From the NCBI GenBank assembly GCA_029263635.1, contig JAJUFY010000060.1, positions 1 to 9,980 of the forward strand: DNA of 9,980 nt. Direction: 5' to 3'. Shown here one piece after another: positions 5,837 to 9,980 of the stretch (positions are counted from its first letter, which is position 1; each line of letters opens with the position of its first letter). The stretch is from Ectothiorhodospiraceae bacterium (lineage in GTDB: Bacteria; Pseudomonadota; Gammaproteobacteria; Nitrococcales; AK92). A model generated the notes under the pieces. It had not been told where the DNA came from. It was given only the letters and a program-made list of their open reading frames with translations, and made no database searches. A program made the position numbers and the translations under genes.

Positions 5837-5879
5837 AAGGCGCCGCGGCCCGAGCGGTTCGCTGCCCGGGCCGCGCCTT
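5837..5879 (-). other. Intercistronic hairpin between acyl-CoA dehydrogenase and SDR genes
   Basis: In transcript sense, AAGGCGCGGCCCG (from 5879 down) pairs with CGGGCCGCGGCGCCTT (ending at 5837), with a 3-nt bulge and a loop of about 14 nt. It starts 11 nt after the dehydrogenase stop. Only TTT follows, so termination would be partial at best. It may lower the level of the two downstream SDR genes or protect the upstream message. Confidence 0.55.
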
Positions 5880-5889
5880 CGTCATGCTA

Positions 5890-7113
5890 TTACCGATTCA
5901 GATACGGCCGCAGCTCGTGCTTGGCGATGGCGTTGCGGTGCACCTCGTCCGGGCCGTCGGCGGTGCGCAGGTGACGCGCGTAGACCCACATGTCGGCCAG
6001 CGGGAAGTCCTCGGTGTAGCCGGCCGCGCCGTGCGCCTGGATCGCCCAGTCGATCACCTGGCAGGCCATGTTCGGCGCCGCCACCTTGATCATGGCGATT
6101 TCCTTGGCAGCGACCTTGTTGCCGACCGTGTCCATCTTGTGGGCGGCGTTCAGCACCAGCCAGCGGGCCTGGTCGATCAGGATCCGCGACTCGGCGATAC
6201 GCTCGCGCCAGACACCCTGCTCCGCCAGCGGCTTGCCGAAGGCGACCCGGTCCACCACCCGCTTGCACAGCAGCTCCAGCGCCCGCTCGGCCTGGCCGAT
6301 GATCCGCATGCAGTGGTGGATGCGGCCGGGGCCGAGGCGGCCCTGAGCGATCTCGAAGCCACGACCTTCGCCCAGGATCAAGTTGGAGACCGGCACCCGC
6401 ACGTTCTCGAACAGCACCTCGGGGTGGCCCTTGGGCGCGTGGTAATTGCCGTACACCGACATGTCGCGGACGATGGTCACGCCCGGCGTGTCCTTGGGCA
6501 CGATGATCTGCGACTGCTGCTTGTGCCGGTTCGGGTTGTCCGGATCGGTCTTGCCCATCAGGATGAAGAACTTGGTGCGCTCGTTGCTGGCGCCGCTGGA
6601 GAACCACTTGCGGCCGTTGATGACGTACTCGTCGCCGTCACGGACGATGCTGGTCTCGATGTTGGTGGCGTCGGAGGAAGCGACCGCCGGCTCGGTCATG
6701 GCGAAGGCGGAGCGGATCTTGCCTTCCAGCAGCGGATACAGCCACTGCTGCTTCTGCTCCTCGCTGCCGTAGCGGACCAGCACTTCCATGTTGCCGGTGT
6801 CCGGCGCGCTGCAGTTGAACACCTCGGACGACCACATCACCCGGCCCATGATTTCGGCCAGCGGCGCATACTCCAGGTTGCTCAGGCCGGCGCCGTACTC
6901 GGCCTCCGGCAGGAACAGGTTCCACAGCCCGGCGGCCCGGGCCTTGGGCTTGAGTTCCTCGATCAGCGGCACTGCCGCATAAGCGTTGCCATTACGGGCA
7001 TTCTCGGCCACTTCCTCGCGGTAGCGGCGCTCGTTCGGGTAGATGTGCTCATCCATGAACGCCTGCAACCGCTGTCGCAGTTCCTGCACCTTGGGGGAGT
7101 ATTCGAAATCCAT
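5890..7113 (-). CDS. Acyl-CoA dehydrogenase, ACAD10/11-like branch
   Basis: This 407-residue flavoenzyme (full family length) would introduce an alpha-beta double bond into an acyl-CoA and pass electrons to ETF. FAD and substrate motifs are in order: AFAMTEPAVASSDA (136-149), NGRKWFSSGAS (167-177), GPGRIHHCMR (261-270), RVAFGKPL (289-296), and HGAAGYTED (361-369). The segment RTADGPDEVH (383-392) is characteristic of the ACAD10/ACAD11-like group; D386 stands where medium-chain enzymes have the catalytic Glu. The start at 7113 has AGGAG (7121-7125 on this strand) 7 nt upstream; a longer form to 7233 would add a low-complexity Arg/Pro tail. It is first in a three-gene unit with two SDRs, divergent from a LysR regulator. 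Relatives act in 4-hydroxyacid or levulinate breakdown, but the kinase partner is not in this window, so the substrate remains open. Confidence 0.92.
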   Translation of the reverse strand: MDFEYSPKVQELRQRLQAFMDEHIYPNERRYREEVAENARNGNAYAAVPLIEELKPKARAAGLWNLFLPEAEYGAGLSNLEYAPLAEIMGRVMWSSEVFNCSAPDTGNMEVLVRYGSEEQKQQWLYPLLEGKIRSAFAMTEPAVASSDATNIETSIVRDGDEYVINGRKWFSSGASNERTKFFILMGKTDPDNPNRHKQQSQIIVPKDTPGVTIVRDMSVYGNYHAPKGHPEVLFENVRVPVSNLILGEGRGFEIAQGRLGPGRIHHCMRIIGQAERALELLCKRVVDRVAFGKPLAEQGVWRERIAESRILIDQARWLVLNAAHKMDTVGNKVAAKEIAMIKVAAPNMACQVIDWAIQAHGAAGYTEDFPLADMWVYARHLRTADGPDEVHRNAIAKHELRPYLNR

Positions 7114-7136
7114 GGTCTTGCTCCTGGAGAGACGAA

Positions 7137-7151
7137 GCCGGCTGTGCCGGC
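7137..7151 (-). promoter_or_regulatory. GCCGGC hairpin in the acyl-CoA dehydrogenase leader
   Basis: GCCGGC (7137-7142) and GCCGGC (7146-7151) flank TGT and can pair as a 6-bp stem. The hairpin lies 12 nt upstream of the AGGAG site of the acyl-CoA dehydrogenase gene, in its likely 5' leader. A regulatory role is only inferred. Confidence 0.3.
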
Positions 7152-7233
7152 GGGGGGCTGCCGGAGCAGTGCGCACACGCAGCTGCCCACGGTTCCATAG
7201 GCACAGCATGCCGGGCAGGGTAGACTCCATCAA

Positions 7234-7260
7234 ATCATAGTTTTAACTACCATCTATAAA
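7234..7260. promoter_or_regulatory. Divergent promoter/operator between regulator and acyl-CoA dehydrogenase
   Basis: This AT-rich island in GC-rich DNA contains the inverted repeat TAGTT-TT-AACTA (7238-7249) and the wider pair ATAG (7237-7240) with CTAT (7254-7257). TATAAA (7255-7260) is a -10-like element for the regulator, and TATGAT (7234-7239, minus strand) one for the acyl-CoA dehydrogenase. Neither has a good -35 box, as expected where a LysR protein activates. The inverted repeat is a candidate binding site but does not fit a strict T-N11-A box. Confidence 0.5.
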
Positions 7261-7264
7261 TGCC

Positions 7265-8251
7265 ATGGATATTAGTCGCATCGACCTGAACCTGCTGGTG
7301 GTCCTGGAGGCGATCTATAGCGAAGGCGGGCTTACCCGCGCCGCCGAACGGCTGCACGTCACCCAGCCGGCCGTGAGCTACGCGCTGGGGCGGCTGCGGG
7401 AGCTGCTGGGCGACCCGCTGTTCGTGCGGCAGGGCCACGGCATGGCGCCGACCCCGCTGATGCGCACCATGATCGAGCCGCTGCGCCAGGCACTGCAAGG
7501 CATCGAGGCGGTGCTCAACGACATGCAGCATTTCGACCCGGCGACCGCCGAACGGCGCTTTACCCTGGGCTGCCGCGATACGCTGGAGTCGCTGGTGCTG
7601 CCGCGGCTGCTGAACCGCATCACCCGCGCCGCGCCGAAGGTGGAGCTGGCGACCGTGCATTTCAGCCGGCGCGACGCCAAGGCGGATCTGGTCAGCGGCC
7701 GGCTGGACCTGCTGACCGATGCCGTGCTGCCCAACTCCGGCCAGATCCGCCACACCCGGCTGAGCGACGATCGGCTGGCGGTAGTGGCGCGTCAGGGCCA
7801 CCCGCTGATCGGCGAACAGCTGACGCTGGAGGACTACCTGCGGCTGGGGCACGTGCTGGTCAGCTCGCGTCCGCGCGGACCCGGCGTCGAGGACCACGAA
7901 CTCGGCCGCCGGGGGCTGCAGCGGCGGGTGGTGTTGCGCTGCCAGCACTACTACGCAGCGCTGCGGGTGGTCAGCGAGACCGACCTCATCGTCACCATGC
8001 CGCAGCGACTGGCGCAGACCATCAACCAGCATCTGGGCAACCGCATCCTGCCCTTCCCGCTGGAAGCGCCGCGCCACGGCATCTATCTGCTCTGGCATGC
8101 CAACCGCGACAACGACCCGGCCAATCGCTGGCTGCGCGAGCAGATCGTGGCGGCCTTCGCCGAAACGGCAGGCGATGCCGCGCCCGAGGCCAAGGACACG
8201 GCATTCCGGGACCAGGATCGCCGCAAGCCGATGCCGCGCAGCGGCGCATAG
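7265..8251 (+). CDS. LysR-family transcriptional regulator (NahR/NodD-like subgroup)
   Basis: This 328-residue DNA-binding protein has the N-terminal winged helix-turn-helix (about 6-65), with the core GLTRAAERLHVTQPAVSYAL at 22-41 and the usual LRELLGDPLFVR segment after it. The effector-binding domain starts near 97 (RRFTLGCRDTLES) and ends with LLWHANRDNDPANRWLREQI, a pattern typical of the NahR/LinR/NodD-like branch, whose members sense aromatic or other small organic inducers. The C-terminal 30 residues are charged and probably disordered. It is divergent from the acyl-CoA dehydrogenase gene, separated by 151 nt, so it most likely controls that unit and itself. No Shine-Dalgarno precedes ATG 7265, and TATAAA ends only 4 nt before it, suggesting a leaderless or near-leaderless message. 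The inducer is unknown. Confidence 0.92.
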   Translation: MDISRIDLNLLVVLEAIYSEGGLTRAAERLHVTQPAVSYALGRLRELLGDPLFVRQGHGMAPTPLMRTMIEPLRQALQGIEAVLNDMQHFDPATAERRFTLGCRDTLESLVLPRLLNRITRAAPKVELATVHFSRRDAKADLVSGRLDLLTDAVLPNSGQIRHTRLSDDRLAVVARQGHPLIGEQLTLEDYLRLGHVLVSSRPRGPGVEDHELGRRGLQRRVVLRCQHYYAALRVVSETDLIVTMPQRLAQTINQHLGNRILPFPLEAPRHGIYLLWHANRDNDPANRWLREQIVAAFAETAGDAAPEAKDTAFRDQDRRKPMPRSGA

Positions 8252-8253
8252 GC

Positions 8254-8276
8254 CTGGTCGGCGCCGTCCCGACCGG
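8254..8276 (+). terminator. Hairpin after the LysR gene
   Basis: GGTCGG (8256-8261) and CCGACC (8269-8274) form a 6-bp stem that extends by two pairs outward (one a wobble). It begins 2 nt after the regulator stop. There is no T-run, so it is a weak terminator candidate. The rest of the 128-nt gap to the transporter gene shows no clear promoter. Confidence 0.35.
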
Positions 8277-8379
8277 CCCGTGCCGATAGCGACAGCCTGG
8301 GCGGCGGGCCGCGATCTCAGGCATCATGCACAGCCATGCCGGCGCCTAGCGCGCTGATCACCACACACCGATACGCCAC

Positions 8380-9603
8380 GTGGACCCGACCGTCGAACGC
8401 ACCGTCATCCGTTCCCGCCAGCGCGGCTTCATCGCCGCCCTCGGCGTCGGCCAGATCATTTCCTGGGGCACGCTCTACTTCGCCTTTCCGCTGCTCGCCG
8501 TGCCCATGGGCGCGGAATTGGGCTACAGTCGGCCGCAGCTGTACGGGCTGGCAACCCTGGCGCTGATCGTCTCGGGGCTGGCCGCCTATCCGGTGGGCGC
8601 CGCCATTGACCGCGGCCTGGGCCGGCGGGTGATGACCGCCGGCGCCATGCTGGCGGGCCTGCTGCTGCTCATCTGGTCGCGCCTGCACAGCCTGGCCGGC
8701 CTGTACCTGGTGTTCGCCGGCATCGGCCTGGCGCAGGCCATGACGCTGTACGAGCCGGTATTCGCGGTGATCGTGCGCCGCTTCGGCAGCGACGCTCGCC
8801 GCGGCATCACCGCCGTCACGCTGTGGGGCGGCTTCGCCAGCACCATCGCGGTGCCGGTGGCGCAGGCATTGATCGACGCGATCGGCTGGCGTGACACCCT
8901 GGCCCTGCTGGGCCTGTGCAACCTGCTGTGCGCCGTGCTGTATCTCCGCGCCATTAATCCGGCCCGGGACGTGCTTCCGACTGCAACCGCCGGCAGCACG
9001 GCCACCACCGAGCGCGCCGGCGTGCTGGGCCCGCTGCTGCGCCGCCCGACCTTCTGGGCGCTGCTGGTCGCCTTCACGGTGTTCTACGGCGCCGTCTCCG
9101 CGCTGCTGCTGCACCTCTATCCGCTGCTGGTCGAGCGCGGCCTGGAACCGGCCATGGCGGTGGCGCTGATCGCGGCGATCGGGCCGTCGCAGGTGGCGGC
9201 GCGCGTGCTGATCATGTGGCTGGCCGGCAGCCGTTCGATCCGCTTCCTCGGCATGGCGACCGCCAGCGCCTTCCCGGTGGCCTTCCTGCTGCTCGCCCTG
9301 CCGGCCAACCCCATCCTGCTGTGGCTGTTCGCCATCGTGTTCGGCGCGGCCAACGGCGTCATGACCATTGTCCGCGGCCTGGTGGTGCCGGAAATGCTGA
9401 CCCGCGAAGCCTACGGCGCCGTCAACGGCGTGCTGGCGGCACCGTCCGCGGTGGCCCGTGCGCTGGCGCCGGTGCTGGCGGCGGCGCTGTGGGCCATCGC
9501 CGGCAGCTATCAGATCTTCGTGATCGTGCTGCTGCTCGCCTCGCTGGTGCTGGTCGGCGCCTTCGGCCTGGCGGTGGCGACCAGCCGCCCCGCCGCCGAT
9601 TGA
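8380..9603 (+). CDS. Major facilitator superfamily (MFS) transporter
   Basis: This 407-residue inner-membrane secondary transporter is strongly hydrophobic, with a pattern fitting 12 helices and a polar central loop (about 190-213) between two six-helix halves. The segment GAAIDRGLGRR (73-83) matches MFS motif A between helices 2 and 3. The helix-1 part GVGQIISWGTLYFAFPLL recurs in monocarboxylate- or oxalate/formate-like bacterial MFS members, suggesting an organic anion or drug as substrate, but this is weak. The start is GTG at 8380: a TAG at 8347 closes the frame upstream, and no ATG precedes residue 43, which lies after helix 1. No Shine-Dalgarno is visible, so translation may be inefficient. 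It follows the LysR gene by 128 nt on the same strand; a link to the acyl-CoA pathway (uptake of its substrate) is possible but unproven. Confidence 0.88.
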   Translation: MDPTVERTVIRSRQRGFIAALGVGQIISWGTLYFAFPLLAVPMGAELGYSRPQLYGLATLALIVSGLAAYPVGAAIDRGLGRRVMTAGAMLAGLLLLIWSRLHSLAGLYLVFAGIGLAQAMTLYEPVFAVIVRRFGSDARRGITAVTLWGGFASTIAVPVAQALIDAIGWRDTLALLGLCNLLCAVLYLRAINPARDVLPTATAGSTATTERAGVLGPLLRRPTFWALLVAFTVFYGAVSALLLHLYPLLVERGLEPAMAVALIAAIGPSQVAARVLIMWLAGSRSIRFLGMATASAFPVAFLLLALPANPILLWLFAIVFGAANGVMTIVRGLVVPEMLTREAYGAVNGVLAAPSAVARALAPVLAAALWAIAGSYQIFVIVLLLASLVLVGAFGLAVATSRPAAD

Positions 9604-9650
9604 TTCCGGTCCCGGCAGCCTCCACCCGGCGGAGACACGTCCTTGCCACC

Positions 9651-9655
9651 AGGAG
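9651..9655 (+). promoter_or_regulatory. Ribosome binding site of the small zinc-knuckle gene
   Basis: AGGAG lies 6 nt before ATG 9662 and is the main evidence, with the cysteine motifs, that this short gene is real. Confidence 0.65.
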
Positions 9656-9661
9656 CAGGCC

Positions 9662-9850
9662 ATGCGCCGGAATCCACCCTCGCCTCCCACTGGCCGTCCA
9701 CTCAACCCGGGCGATGAGCAGCGGCCCGGCACGCCGCAGACCGGCGAGACCCTGTGCTGGGACTGCAAGGGCAGCGGCAGGCTGAGCGGTCGCTCCTGCC
9801 CCACCTGCCAGGGCAGCGGCCGGGTGGTGGTCAGCGTCGGCGATGCCTGA
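9662..9850 (+). CDS. Small protein with two DnaJ-like CxxCxGxG zinc knuckles
   Basis: This 62-residue cytoplasmic protein has a Pro/Arg-rich, probably disordered first half (1-28). It is followed by two knuckles of the DnaJ cysteine-rich type: C32-x2-C35-K-G-S-G and C46-x2-C49-Q-G-S-G, 10 residues apart. Four cysteines can bind one zinc ion, as in one of the two zinc centres of DnaJ. There is no J domain and no substrate-binding domain, so it is not a chaperone by itself; related small proteins are usually annotated as hypothetical. The start is supported by AGGAG 6 nt upstream. It lies 58 nt after the transporter gene on the same strand, and its stop touches the stop of the convergent thiol oxidoreductase gene. 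Function unknown; protein binding or a small redox/metal role are options. Confidence 0.75.
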   Translation: MRRNPPSPPTGRPLNPGDEQRPGTPQTGETLCWDCKGSGRLSGRSCPTCQGSGRVVVSVGDA

Positions 9851-9855
9851 TCAGG
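9846..9855. other. Palindrome spanning two abutting convergent stop codons
   Basis: The TGA of the small zinc-knuckle gene (9848-9850) is followed directly by the reverse-strand stop (TCA, 9851-9853). The junction lies in the perfect palindrome GCCTGATCAGGC (9845-9856). There is no intergenic base, so no ordinary terminator fits between the two genes. Confidence 0.6.
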
Positions 9856-9980
9856 CCTCGGCGGCGATCTGCCGGAACGCCTGGATGAAGGTGGCCGGCT
9901 CCTGCCCGCCGGAGATCAGGTACTGGCGGTTGATCACATAGGCCGGCACGCCGCGGATGCCGCCCGCGACGTAGCGCTGC
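9851..9980 (-). CDS. DsbA-family (FrnE-like) thioredoxin-fold oxidoreductase, C-terminal fragment
   Basis: Only the last 42 codons plus the TGA are present; the gene runs on past the right edge of the window. The visible residues include GIRGVPAYVINRQYLISGGQ and then a helix ending QIAAEA. The pattern G-V-P-x-[FYV]-V-I-x-x-x-Y-x-[VI]-S-G-[GA]-Q is that of DsbA-like proteins of the FrnE / 2-hydroxychromene-2-carboxylate isomerase group. The cis-Pro after GV is the conserved thioredoxin-fold loop next to the active site. The CxxC or equivalent active-site residues would be upstream and cannot be seen, so oxidoreductase and isomerase cannot be told apart. It converges on the small zinc-knuckle gene with no gap between stops. 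Confidence 0.8.
   Translation of the reverse strand, partial: QRYVAGGIRGVPAYVINRQYLISGGQEPATFIQAFRQIAAEA

Noticed and set aside
4438..7200. A 920-codon open frame on the + strand opposite the dehydrogenase genes
   Set aside because: It lies antisense to three well-supported genes, and its residues are His/Arg/Ala/Gly-rich with no motif. Long antisense frames are common in GC-rich DNA because stop codons are rare in the frame mirroring third-position GC bias.
7114..7233. N-terminal extension of the acyl-CoA dehydrogenase
   Set aside because: The added 40 residues are Arg/Pro-rich and would cover the divergent promoter. ATG 7113 has AGGAG at the right distance.

Overview
The window is GC-rich, Gram-negative chromosomal DNA. 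A TonB-dependent receptor C-terminus shows there is an outer membrane. The CysJ-like flavoprotein, the NahR/NodD-type LysR regulator and the GC-biased third codon positions fit a high-GC proteobacterium, most likely gammaproteobacterial. I cannot name a genus. Genes are densely packed, most have clear Shine-Dalgarno sequences, and I see no rRNA, tRNA, CRISPR array, insertion sequence or phage gene.

Region 1 (1-3090, + strand) looks like a metal-handling group. It holds the last 26 codons of a TonB-dependent outer-membrane receptor, a 789-residue inner-membrane fusion (PepSY-type transmembrane part joined to a CysJ-like FMN/FAD/NADPH reductase), and 31 nt later a secreted type 1 copper cupredoxin. 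The likely scheme is import of a metal chelate, reduction by NADPH electrons through the membrane, and a periplasmic copper protein as partner or metal handler. The role of the cupredoxin is inference.

Region 2 (3091-3510) has no convincing gene. It is a mosaic of inverted and alternating repeat arms like dispersed palindromic (REP/BIME-like) elements. Region 3 (3511-4107, + strand) is an unrecognised, probably exported protein with two cysteines, closed by a perfect 11-bp GC hairpin between convergent genes.

Region 4 (4149-8251) is a divergent catabolic unit. A LysR regulator reads rightward. On the opposite strand lie an acyl-CoA dehydrogenase of the ACAD10/11-like branch and two short-chain dehydrogenases, probably one transcript. 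This suggests oxidation of an unidentified acyl-CoA followed by oxidation or reduction of hydroxy/keto intermediates. No hydratase, thiolase, CoA ligase or phosphotransferase is visible, so the substrate is unknown.

Region 5 (8380-9980) holds a 12-helix-type MFS transporter with a GTG start, a 62-residue protein with two DnaJ-like CxxCxGxG knuckles, and, convergent and directly abutting it, the C-terminus of a DsbA/FrnE-like thioredoxin-fold oxidoreductase cut off by the window edge.

No clearly new multi-gene system is proven here. The best leads are the cupredoxin coupled to a PepSY-CysJ reductase with a possible N-terminal His copper site, the alternating palindromic repeat cluster, the Asp-for-Glu acyl-CoA dehydrogenase, and the small zinc-knuckle protein.
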